64,000 nucleotides of DNA, from the NCBI RefSeq assembly GCF_002007105.1, contig NZ_MVBC01000001.1, forward strand, positions 310,001 through 374,000, written 5' to 3'. The notes under the pieces were generated by a model. The model was not told the origin of the DNA. It was given only the letters and a program-made list of their open reading frames with translations, and searched no databases. The translations under genes were made by a program, and so were the position numbers. The stretch is from Hymenobacter sp. CRA2 (GTDB taxonomy: Bacteria > Bacteroidota > Bacteroidia > Cytophagales > Hymenobacteraceae). How positions within the stretch are numbered: the stretch's first letter is position 1; every line of letters begins with the position of its first letter. Below, one piece after another: positions 51,301 through 58,603 of this stretch.

Positions 51301-52293
51301 TTAGAAGCTGTAGCGGGGGGTGCGAATTGCAGGGCGTACGGCCAAGCCAGGCTTGGGCAGGCGGTACGACAACATAATCTCGTGCGAGCTAAAGGCACGA
51401 GCATCTTGGTTAAATGCTATCCAATCAAATGCATAACCAATGCGCAAGGCATTATCCTTCAGCACCGAGCCGCCTATCATACCGGTCAATGATTCCCCGT
51501 AGCGGTAGCCGACTCCTCCCCAGTACTTTTCGCTGAAGGTGGCGCGCAGACCAGCATCGAGCGAGTTATTGTCAAACGAGAATTTTTTGCTGTCGCCGAA
51601 TTTGCCGACAAACACCATTTTAGCTACTGCAGTAGGCGTCAAAACGATGTTGTCCGTTACCTGGAAATTGTAGCCAACCGTTAGGTATGCGTGGTTTTCA
51701 GCATTAACGGGCATCGTTTCACCGCCCGTAACGCTCTGAAACTTGTATTCTGAACGCAACAGGTTGTTCACGCTCAGGCCGGCGTACCAGCTCGGCGATT
51801 CATACCACACCCCGATACCGGCGTCGAACTTGTTGTCGGAGCCGTTGGCAGGTACGTTAGGGTCGTTTTCGTCGACAGCGCGGTAGTTCCCACGGTGCCA
51901 GTTGTTGTAAATACCTTGAACGCCTACTCCCAAGAGGCCTTCGTCGCCGACTTTAAAGTGCTTGGAGTAGGAAAGAGAAGCCGAAGTAATATCGGACTGC
52001 GCAATTTCGTCGCGGTACACATTGAACCCTACACCACCTCCAATAGCTCGTACCGGCAGCGAACCGGACAGCATATAGGTTTTGGGTTCCCCGCCGCGGT
52101 CCAGCGTAGCCTTGTAGTTGTAGTACTGGTAGCGCCCGATGGCCGTAAACTCCCCTTGCCCTTTGATACCGGCATAGGCAGGATTTAAGTACATGCCATT
52201 GAAGGCATAGTGGCTAAACTGCGGCTGTTGCTGGGCAACGGCCGAGCCTGCCACTGCGGTAAGCAGGAGGGTGGCAAGTAAACGTCCCTTCAT
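51301..52293 (-). CDS. porP: Type IX secretion outer-membrane protein PorP/SprF
   Basis: A 330-residue outer-membrane beta-barrel protein with a signal peptide from the ATG at 52293 (MKGRLLATLLLTAVAGSAVA). The family signature is QPQFSHYAFNGMYLNPAYAG at the mature N-terminus, with repeated amphipathic strands ending in the C-terminal aromatic-rich stretch HEIMLSYRLP. PorP/SprF proteins are needed for secretion or surface attachment of particular type IX clients and often lie near sprB-like genes; here it lies next to the gldKLMN motor genes. It has its own strong promoter. Confidence 0.92.
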   Translation of the reverse strand: MKGRLLATLLLTAVAGSAVAQQQPQFSHYAFNGMYLNPAYAGIKGQGEFTAIGRYQYYNYKATLDRGGEPKTYMLSGSLPVRAIGGGVGFNVYRDEIAQSDITSASLSYSKHFKVGDEGLLGVGVQGIYNNWHRGNYRAVDENDPNVPANGSDNKFDAGIGVWYESPSWYAGLSVNNLLRSEYKFQSVTGGETMPVNAENHAYLTVGYNFQVTDNIVLTPTAVAKMVFVGKFGDSKKFSFDNNSLDAGLRATFSEKYWGGVGYRYGESLTGMIGGSVLKDNALRIGYAFDWIAFNQDARAFSSHEIMLSYRLPKPGLAVRPAIRTPRYSF

Positions 52294-52350
52294 AGGAAAC
52301 AATTGAGAGGTGGGTGGTTACGGTTGATGGGTGGGTCAGCGTAAGTTTTT

Positions 52351-52381
52351 CAAATGTATAGAAAAATCACCCCGCAACAAA
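52351..52381 (-). promoter_or_regulatory. Bacteroidota-type promoter of porP
   Basis: On the minus strand, TTTG (52378-52381) and TACATTTG (52351-52358) are separated by exactly 19 bp. Both match the -33 TTTG and -7 TAnnTTTG consensus. The start of transcription is about 50 bp before the porP ATG. Confidence 0.75.
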
Positions 52382-52393
52382 TCCACGCAAAAA

Positions 52394-52431
52394 AACAGGC
52401 GGACGGCATATTCCTATGCCGTCCGCCTGTT
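52394..52431 (-). terminator. Rho-independent terminator of the lipB-hemD gene run
   Basis: A 17-bp perfect stem (AACAGGCGGACGGCATA, loop TTCC, then its complement) with a T-tract on the minus strand (the A run at 52389-52393). It lies 20 bp past the hemD stop. Confidence 0.92.
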
Positions 52432-52451
52432 ACTCACTACGTTAGAAAGCC

Positions 52452-53282
52452 CTATGCCTTCTGCTTATTGTTGCGTGCTTGCTCCTTTGCAATTTCCGCT
52501 CCGTGGTGGTAACGGATGTACGCTTCGATAGCACCAGTCATGGACGGAGCATTGGGTTGCGGAGCTTCAATATCCAATTCCAGACCGGCGTCGCGTACGG
52601 CTTTAGCCGTGGTGGGGCCGAAAGCAGCGATGCGGGTACCGTCCTGCACGAAGTCAGGGAAGTTGATGAACAGCGAGCTAATACCCGACGGACTGAAAAA
52701 CGCTAAGCAGTCGTATTTCACATCCGACAGATCGGACAGGTCGCTGGCGACAGTGCGGTAGATGACAGCTTCGGTGAACTTGAAGCCGTTAGCGCGCATA
52801 AACTCAGGAATGTCGTCTTTGCGAATATCGGAGCAAGGATACAGGAACTTCTCGCTCTTGTGCTTCTTGATGACGTCAAATAAATCGGCCGCAGTGCGCT
52901 GGCCGATGAACAGCTTGCGCTTGCGCAAAACGATGTACTTCTGCAGGTAATTCGCCGTTTGCTCCGAAATACAGAAGTACTTCATTTCGGCGGGCATTTC
53001 CAGCTTGGCTTCCTGGCAAATGCGGAAGAAATGGTCAACGGCGTTACGGCTGGTAAAGATTACCGCCGTGTGCTCCAGAATGTTAACCTTTTCCTTGCGA
53101 AAATCCTTGTAGGAAACCGGCTCAACCTGGATGAACTCGCGAAAATCGACCTTGATGCCGTACTTTTCGGCAATGGCGAAATAGGGCGACACGTCGTTGG
53201 CCGGCTTGGGCTGCGTCACCAAGATGCTACGAATGCGCTTGGCATGCCGACCCGTACCCGGCTTGTCTGTACTCTCGGCCAT
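52452..53282 (-). CDS. hemD: Uroporphyrinogen-III synthase
   Basis: A 276-residue enzyme that closes hydroxymethylbilane into uroporphyrinogen III, the common precursor of heme and related tetrapyrroles. It has the two-lobed pattern of the family: IRSILVTQPKPANDVSPYFA in the first lobe, HTAVIFTSRNAVDHFF, and later DCLAFFSPSGISSLFINF and GTRIAAFGPTTAKAVRDAGL. Family members vary greatly in sequence. The DUF4271 gene upstream is a common Bacteroidota neighbour of hemD. Confidence 0.92.
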   Translation of the reverse strand: MAESTDKPGTGRHAKRIRSILVTQPKPANDVSPYFAIAEKYGIKVDFREFIQVEPVSYKDFRKEKVNILEHTAVIFTSRNAVDHFFRICQEAKLEMPAEMKYFCISEQTANYLQKYIVLRKRKLFIGQRTAADLFDVIKKHKSEKFLYPCSDIRKDDIPEFMRANGFKFTEAVIYRTVASDLSDLSDVKYDCLAFFSPSGISSLFINFPDFVQDGTRIAAFGPTTAKAVRDAGLELDIEAPQPNAPSMTGAIEAYIRYHHGAEIAKEQARNNKQKA

Positions 53283-53347
53283 AAGGGAAGAAAGAAAAGT
53301 AAAGCTAAGCTATACGAAAGGCGTTGGAGGCGAAATCGGCTGAAGCT

Positions 53348-54526
53348 TTAGAAAGCGATGATCAGCAACTTTAGAAGCACCGTCAAGGGTATGATTTCGG
53401 TGGCGCAAAGGTACGAAAACAAATGCAGATTCAGCAGGGAGCTACGCCGGTGCACTGTACGGGCCACCCGAAACACGGTGGCCAGTAACATCAACGAAAC
53501 CACACCGTTGGACACCCACAAAACGCCTTCGGGCCAAGTCTGGTTCAGGACCAAGTACAGAAGCATGACGACGGGCAGGAAAAGCCCCATGAACAGCAAG
53601 CTGCGAACAAACTCCCGGTATTGAATTAATACCAAAGAGGATACATCAAAGATATAGCCCATAACTGACAAGTACATCACCTTCAATAAAACGAAGGCCG
53701 CCACGAGCAGTGCGTAAGTTACGACCCGCAATACCAGCCCGGACTCCTGCACGGCAAATAGCTGGCGCAGAATCACTAAGCTTTGAACATTGGTATGAAT
53801 GGCGACAATCAACAGGCCCAGCGACAGGGAGAAAACCAGCACGAGCAGCACGTTGAGCCACGTAATGGTAGGGCGTGACAGGAAGCTTTGCTCGCCGGGG
53901 GTATTACTCCACAACTCGTAAATCCGCGCAAAGCCGGGGCGGTAAACAGTTCGAATGCCGCCATACATCAAACCGATCAGCAGCAAAAAGCACAGGAATA
54001 TATCCTCGCCCTGATGCCCTCCAACCCGAAGCTGCGGCTGCCAAGAAGTACGAGCACTGCTATGGCCGACTTTCGCTTCAGCAGGGGCAGCATTGGCGAA
54101 AGAGGTATAGTTGGGTGCTTGCTCTGGGTGCCAGATACACAATAGGTGCGCAGCACTTTTACTGCCGGCAGGGAGCAGGTCCGCTAAGTCAAGGGTGTAG
54201 TTAGCGGTACGCGGGGCACGGAATACCAGCCGGTTATCCAGAAAGATGGATAAGTTCTGGCGGGCAGCGAAGGTGACCCGAAAGGGCTTGGCGGGCCGGA
54301 TGGTAACCCATTGATAATAAGCCCGCGCCGGCGCGTGATACCCTGGCAGATAGAGCACCAGCTTGTTGTCAGCAGGCTCATAAATCAGCCATTCATTGCT
54401 GATACCGGTGGGGGCCGATGGCGGCAGGGGGCGGTATTCGGCAGCCTGAACGGTGGCAGCAAAGAGGAATTGCAGCCACAGGCAGCAGATAAAGCCCGCT
54501 TTACGAAGCCACTCTTTGTTGTGCAC
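53348..54526 (-). CDS. DUF4271 family membrane protein
   Basis: A 392-residue protein from the GTG at 54526, which gives a plausible signal peptide (HNKEWLRKAGFICCLWLQFL, cleavage after TVQA). An ATG at 54556 adds ten residues and would overlap the upstream gene by 56 bp; the GTG start overlaps it by 26 bp. About residues 30-155 are periplasmic and beta-rich. Seven hydrophobic helices follow (about 165-390), with the DUF4271 core in LVLIQYREFVRSLLFMGLFL. Function is unknown. The overlap with the glycosyltransferase gene and the 65-bp gap to hemD indicate one transcript. Confidence 0.8.
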   Translation of the reverse strand: MHNKEWLRKAGFICCLWLQFLFAATVQAAEYRPLPPSAPTGISNEWLIYEPADNKLVLYLPGYHAPARAYYQWVTIRPAKPFRVTFAARQNLSIFLDNRLVFRAPRTANYTLDLADLLPAGSKSAAHLLCIWHPEQAPNYTSFANAAPAEAKVGHSSARTSWQPQLRVGGHQGEDIFLCFLLLIGLMYGGIRTVYRPGFARIYELWSNTPGEQSFLSRPTITWLNVLLVLVFSLSLGLLIVAIHTNVQSLVILRQLFAVQESGLVLRVVTYALLVAAFVLLKVMYLSVMGYIFDVSSLVLIQYREFVRSLLFMGLFLPVVMLLYLVLNQTWPEGVLWVSNGVVSLMLLATVFRVARTVHRRSSLLNLHLFSYLCATEIIPLTVLLKLLIIAF

Positions 54527-55568
54527 TGCGGCTACGGTAAGTACCCAGGAACACACTCAGCACCAGCGAAAAGCCCAGCAGTACCGCAATCAGCAGGGTG
54601 TTGCCGTGGTAGGCAAAATTGATAACGAACAGGATAACCACGGTATTGAGCAGGGCCAGCAACAGCACAGTGCTGATCTGCTGAAAGCCCATAGCGAGGA
54701 TCCGGTGGTGGATGTGGTTTTTATCGGGGGTGAAAGGCGACGTACCACTCAGGATACGCACGGTAAACACCCGGATGGTATCGAAGAGCGGAACGAACAG
54801 GATGCCAGCGGCTACGGACGGGTTAGCCGAACCGAAGGGCAACTCGGTGTGTACGCCCAGCTCGATGAACTGAATGGTAAGCACCGACACGATAAAGCCG
54901 CACAGCAACGACCCCGTATCGCCCATGAAGATGGTGGCTTTGTGGAAGTTGTACCGCAAGAAGCCCAGCATGCCGCCGATTACGCAGACCGAAACGAACA
55001 CGTAGTTGCCGAAAGCCGAACCGCCGTACTGGTAGAAGTAGTAGCCGTAAGTGCTGACGATAATAATGACGATGGAACCAGCCAGACCGTCGAGCCCGTC
55101 GATCAGATTGATGGCGTTGGTGATGCCGGCAATAACCAGGAACGTGAAGGCGTAGCTGATGCCCGGCGGCAGCTCGTGAATACCGAAGATGCCCTGAAAG
55201 CTGGTGATGCGCACATCGGCCATGAACATGACGATGCCCGTGGCCAGCAGCTGCCCGACGAGCTTCTTGGCCGGCGAAATCGACACCAAGTCATCCTTCA
55301 GACCCACGAAAAACAGCACAATGCAGCCTGCCAGCAGTTGCTGAATGCCATTGCCCAAATCGGCGAAAATGGTGAGGGCCGACATAAAGCCCGCGAAAAT
55401 AGCCACCCCACCAAGGCGGGGCGTCAGCACGGCATGCACGGTCCGCTTGTTGGGCAGATCGAGCATGTTTTTGAGGTGCGCCACGTAGATGACGGAGGGC
55501 ACTGCGAACAGGGCCACTAAAAAAGCCCACAGGAAGGCCAGCCCCAGTGTCACGCCGGTTGGATTCAT
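54501..55568 (-). CDS. MraY/WecA family undecaprenyl-phosphate sugar-1-phosphate transferase
   Basis: A 355-residue protein with about eleven membrane helices. It starts lipid-linked glycan synthesis by moving a sugar phosphate from a UDP-sugar to undecaprenyl phosphate. Family motifs are present: NKRTVHAVLTPRLGGVAIFA, DDLVSISPAKKL (two Asp), NAINLIDGLDGLAG, GDTGSLLCGF, and the HIHH near FTPDKNHIHHRIL, which is the WecA-type form rather than the muramyl one. The product probably feeds O-antigen, capsule or A-LPS-type glycans. Its end overlaps the DUF4271 gene. Confidence 0.9.
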   Translation of the reverse strand: MNPTGVTLGLAFLWAFLVALFAVPSVIYVAHLKNMLDLPNKRTVHAVLTPRLGGVAIFAGFMSALTIFADLGNGIQQLLAGCIVLFFVGLKDDLVSISPAKKLVGQLLATGIVMFMADVRITSFQGIFGIHELPPGISYAFTFLVIAGITNAINLIDGLDGLAGSIVIIIVSTYGYYFYQYGGSAFGNYVFVSVCVIGGMLGFLRYNFHKATIFMGDTGSLLCGFIVSVLTIQFIELGVHTELPFGSANPSVAAGILFVPLFDTIRVFTVRILSGTSPFTPDKNHIHHRILAMGFQQISTVLLLALLNTVVILFVINFAYHGNTLLIAVLLGFSLVLSVFLGTYRSRSAQQRVAS

Positions 55569-55622
55569 AGGTCGGTAGTGAGACGGGTAAAGGTACGCAA
55601 CTGCCGGCGAAGGCCGGTGATG

Positions 55623-56039
55623 CTAGCTATGCAGGACGCCTTCCCGGCCCAACAACCCAATAGCAATGAAGTTATCGGGCACAATGGAGTCGGGAACGAA
55701 GATGAATTTCTTATCGAAAATCTGGGTGCCGCGGTAGTAGCTCACCCAGTACTGGTTGTTCAGGTGGAACAGCGCCGGGTCGATGGGCTCCAGGGGTACG
55801 GCCGACTGCGCCTCGATTTCGGGGAAATGATGCCGCAGGGTAGAGGTGCGCACGGTATGGCCCTCCGCATCTATGCCGTAGCCATTGGAGCTGACAATGA
55901 CATTCTCCAGGGCGAACTTGTTGTGGTTCAGCAGGTACACCAGCCAGCCGGGCTTGCCTATTTCTACGGCAGCTGCTTCATCGGGAACGATGGCCACGGA
56001 AACCCCTTCGACGGGGTCGAAATTGATGTCTTCTTTCAT
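55623..56039 (-). CDS. Conserved hypothetical protein between lipB and the glycosyltransferase
   Basis: A 138-residue cytosolic protein with no signal peptide or membrane helix. It begins MKEDINFDPVEGVSVAIVPD and ends FIAIGLLGREGVLHS. The sequence alternates hydrophobic and polar residues in a beta-rich pattern. It lies 60 bp after lipB and 54 bp before the WecA-like gene on the same strand, so co-transcription is likely. I recall similar small Bacteroidota proteins in such positions but have no function to assign. Confidence 0.65.
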   Translation of the reverse strand: MKEDINFDPVEGVSVAIVPDEAAAVEIGKPGWLVYLLNHNKFALENVIVSSNGYGIDAEGHTVRTSTLRHHFPEIEAQSAVPLEPIDPALFHLNNQYWVSYYRGTQIFDKKFIFVPDSIVPDNFIAIGLLGREGVLHS

Positions 56040-56099
56040 TGAAACGCTAGGTCAGGCGACTAATGCCCGAAACGGGTCGAGGCCGAGCCGTTACTTTTT

Positions 56100-56906
56100 T
56101 TATTCAACGATGGCAGCGCCGAGGAGTTCGGCCAGGTGCGGTAGCAGCCGGTCCTCCACTTCGCGCAGGGGTACGGTACGACCAAGCTCTTGGGCCAGCG
56201 AGGTCACGGCTTTATCGACGATGCCGCAGGGCACGATATGGCCGAAGTACGACAAATCGGTGTTGACGTTCAGCGCAAAGCCGTGCATGGTCACCCAGCG
56301 GCTGCACTTCACGCCCATGGCACAGATTTTCCGCGGATTGGGGGCGCCTTCCTCGAAATCCAGCCATACGCCCGTGAGGCCCGCTATGCGCCCGGCAGCT
56401 AGGCCATAGTCGGCCAGCAACCGGATGACGGCTTCTTCGAGCGTGCGCAGGTAGAAGTGGATGTCGGGCTTGAAGTTTTCTAAGTCGAGAATGGGGTACC
56501 CTACCAGCTGGCCGGGACCGTGGTAGGTGATGTCGCCACCGCGGTTGATGCGGTGGAAAGTGGCGCCGTAGTGCTGCAGCCCCGCTTCGTCGAGCAACAG
56601 GTGCTCGGGCTTGCCGCTTTTGCCCAGGGTATATACCGGCGGGTGCTCACAGAGCAGCAGATAATTAGGCGTGGCTTCGGGCTGGGCATCAGTGCCTTCG
56701 GCTTGTCGGTTGCGCGTCTTGATGGCCAGCGTGGCGGCCAGCAACTCTTCCTGTCGGTCCCAGGTAGGTACGTAGGGCACGCGCCCGAGCCGCTGCACGG
56801 TGATGCACCGGTTAGCGGTGCCCGCGGCGGGGGCAGCAGAAGCAGGAGCTGCCGGAGCAACGATGGGGGCAGCGCAGGCGGAAAAGAAGTCGGGTTCCAT
56901 AGGCAC
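56100..56906 (-). CDS. lipB: Octanoyltransferase (lipoyl(octanoyl) transferase)
   Basis: A 268-residue enzyme that moves octanoate from acyl carrier protein to lipoyl domains, the first step of lipoate synthesis. Motifs are HRINRGGDITYHGPGQLVGY, the Lys of RKICAMGVK (catalytic), and the catalytic Cys in HIVPCGIVDKAVTSL. The first about 33 residues (Ala/Pro-rich) precede the normal N-terminus near VQRLGRVPYVPTW; a GTG at 56798 would start there. The TAACTTTA stretch at 56909-56916 on the minus strand resembles a -7 box and lies very near the ATG, which also raises doubts about the start. It is divergent from yraN. Confidence 0.92.
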   Translation of the reverse strand: MPMEPDFFSACAAPIVAPAAPASAAPAAGTANRCITVQRLGRVPYVPTWDRQEELLAATLAIKTRNRQAEGTDAQPEATPNYLLLCEHPPVYTLGKSGKPEHLLLDEAGLQHYGATFHRINRGGDITYHGPGQLVGYPILDLENFKPDIHFYLRTLEEAVIRLLADYGLAAGRIAGLTGVWLDFEEGAPNPRKICAMGVKCSRWVTMHGFALNVNTDLSYFGHIVPCGIVDKAVTSLAQELGRTVPLREVEDRLLPHLAELLGAAIVE

Positions 56907-57025
56907 AGTAAAGTTACGAAACCATCCGGCGGCGTCCCAGGTTCGACCGGGGCACTTACCTTCACCGGCGTCGAAGCCCAGGCTTCCACGGGAGACGTAT
57001 CCGTTCCGCTCAATATATCCGCTGT

Positions 57026-57379
57026 ATGCCCTCCCCTACCCTCGGCAGTGCCGGTGAGCAAGCCGCTGTAGACTTCTATCTGGCCCGGGGCTACCAGCTT
57101 AGGGCCCGCAACTACCGCCACGGCCGGGCCGAAATAGACATCATCGTGGAACAAGCCGCACCACGGCGGCTGGTGTTCGTGGAAGTGAAAGTGCGCACCG
57201 ATCTGCGCTTCGGCTACCCGGAAGAGTTTGTGACGCCCGCACAGCGGCAGCGCATCCGTCGGGCCGCCGAGCAATTTATCCTCAGCCACGACTGGCGCGA
57301 CGACATCCGCTTCGACATCCTCAGCCTGACGCCAAACTCCAATGGCTTCCGGGTGGAAGCCTTTGAGGATGCCTTCTAG
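57026..57379 (+). CDS. yraN: YraN family (UPF0102) putative endonuclease
   Basis: A 117-residue protein with the Holliday junction resolvase-like restriction-endonuclease fold. Signature segments are GSAGEQAAVDFYLARGYQL, ARNYRHGRAEIDIIV (catalytic Glu and Asp) and LVFVEVKVRT (Glu-x-Lys), followed by QRQRIRRAAEQFI. Family members are ubiquitous and their substrate is not settled. The ATG at 57026 gives the usual length. It is transcribed alone, divergent from lipB and convergent with the lipoprotein gene that follows. Confidence 0.9.
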   Translation: MPSPTLGSAGEQAAVDFYLARGYQLRARNYRHGRAEIDIIVEQAAPRRLVFVEVKVRTDLRFGYPEEFVTPAQRQRIRRAAEQFILSHDWRDDIRFDILSLTPNSNGFRVEAFEDAF

Positions 57380-57426
57380 GTAAGGTCATAATGGGCGTTT
57401 GTCATCCGTGCCTCAGCGCGTTGCCC

Positions 57427-58398
57427 TTAGTTGCGGCGCGGTAGGGCGGGGTTTCTTGCGTCGGCTTCGCGCTTGTCGAGCTTACCCTTTTCGTAGATGA
57501 GCACGCCGTTGCGGTTATACTCTTTGATTAGTACGGGCTCGGCTTCGGGCTCGTAGCCGGAGTCGCCGTACTGATACTCATAGTGACGGCGGCTACGGAA
57601 GCCCCAGTACTTGGTCCAAGTGCCGACCTTCTTGCCGTTCTCGAACTGCCCGGCCCAGTCGGGCTGCCCGTCGTTTTTGAAGCTGATGTAGTCGCCCTCC
57701 AGCTTGCCGTCGATGTAGGGTACTACTTCTTTCACCATGGTTCGGCCCCCGTCGTAGTAGCTGATGTTGGCGTCGCGGGGGAACCCCTGCTCGTAGTGCA
57801 CTTTGCTCACCAGGGTGTTGTCACGGCCGTATCTCTCCCAGCGTAAGTGGCGGGTGCCCACGGAATAGTACCCCGTCTCCACCACTTTGCCGCCCTGCAT
57901 CTTCTTGTAGGGGCCGTGCAGCACCTTGTACTTATTCAGGTCGATTTCGCCGATGGCAGCGGTTTTCTCCAGGCGCCGCTTAGCCGGGTTGAAGTACCAC
58001 TTCAGCGGCGCGTAGGGGTTGGGCTGCTTGGGCGTCCTCAGGTAATAGAAGATTTCCACTACCTGGTTGCGTCCCTTCGGCCCCGATTTGGTGTAGCCCT
58101 TTTTGATCCGCTCACCCAGGAAGATGGTCTTTTTCTTCTTGGTCGTGGCTTTGCGCTGCGCGGCTTTTTCCTTTTCCAGCGCCTTACGCTGCTCCTCCTT
58201 CGTCAGCTTCTTACCGGTAACCAGCGACGGCGCGTTGGTGGTGTCACGAGCCGTAGCCAGGGTATCGCGCACGCCAGTGAGACTGGCGGTGGTCGTATTC
58301 TCGGGCTTGCTGTTAAAGGAAACCGTTTTTTTGGCGCAGGCGCTGAGCAGCACAAATGGCAACACCAGCAACGTGGGCGACAGACGGAACAAATGCAT
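57427..58398 (-). CDS. Lipoprotein with MORN-like repeats
   Basis: A 323-residue protein from the ATG at 58398 (MHLFRLSPTLLVLPFVLLSAC), with the lipobox Cys at about residue 21. A basic charged linker (KEEQRKALEKEKAAQRKAT) follows. The C-terminal half has repeats of the toxin-antitoxin-system MORN-2 kind: HGPYKKMQGGKVVETGYYSV, EGDYISFKNDGQPDWAGQFE, GKKVGTWTKYW and YNRNGVLIYEKG. Such domains occur in many Bacteroidota exported proteins of unknown job. It is convergent with yraN and shows no operon partner. Confidence 0.78.
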   Translation of the reverse strand: MHLFRLSPTLLVLPFVLLSACAKKTVSFNSKPENTTTASLTGVRDTLATARDTTNAPSLVTGKKLTKEEQRKALEKEKAAQRKATTKKKKTIFLGERIKKGYTKSGPKGRNQVVEIFYYLRTPKQPNPYAPLKWYFNPAKRRLEKTAAIGEIDLNKYKVLHGPYKKMQGGKVVETGYYSVGTRHLRWERYGRDNTLVSKVHYEQGFPRDANISYYDGGRTMVKEVVPYIDGKLEGDYISFKNDGQPDWAGQFENGKKVGTWTKYWGFRSRRHYEYQYGDSGYEPEAEPVLIKEYNRNGVLIYEKGKLDKREADARNPALPRRN

Positions 58399-58541
58399 TA
58401 GCAAAGACAAGCGGGGGGTTCTGGGGAGCGAAACGTAAATATAGGGGCGGATAGTGCCCGGCGGTGAGCCAGTGAAGCAGCGTAGCTGGGCAGGTGTGCT
58501 CCGGGCATTCCGTACGTCGGCTCCGCGGCTTACCAACGACT

Positions 58542-58582
58542 GAAGCCGGCCCCACAACCGCAGCAGTTGCAGGACCGGCTTC
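58542..58582 (-). terminator. Terminator-like hairpin downstream of htpG
   Basis: Outer arms GAAGCCGG (58542-58549) and CCGGCTTC (58575-58582) pair perfectly, with inner GG/CC and GTTG/CAAC pairs separated by small symmetric mismatches. It lies 22 bp past the htpG stop on the minus strand. Confidence 0.6.
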
Positions 58583-58603
58583 GCTCCGGAACAGGAAGAA
58601 AGA

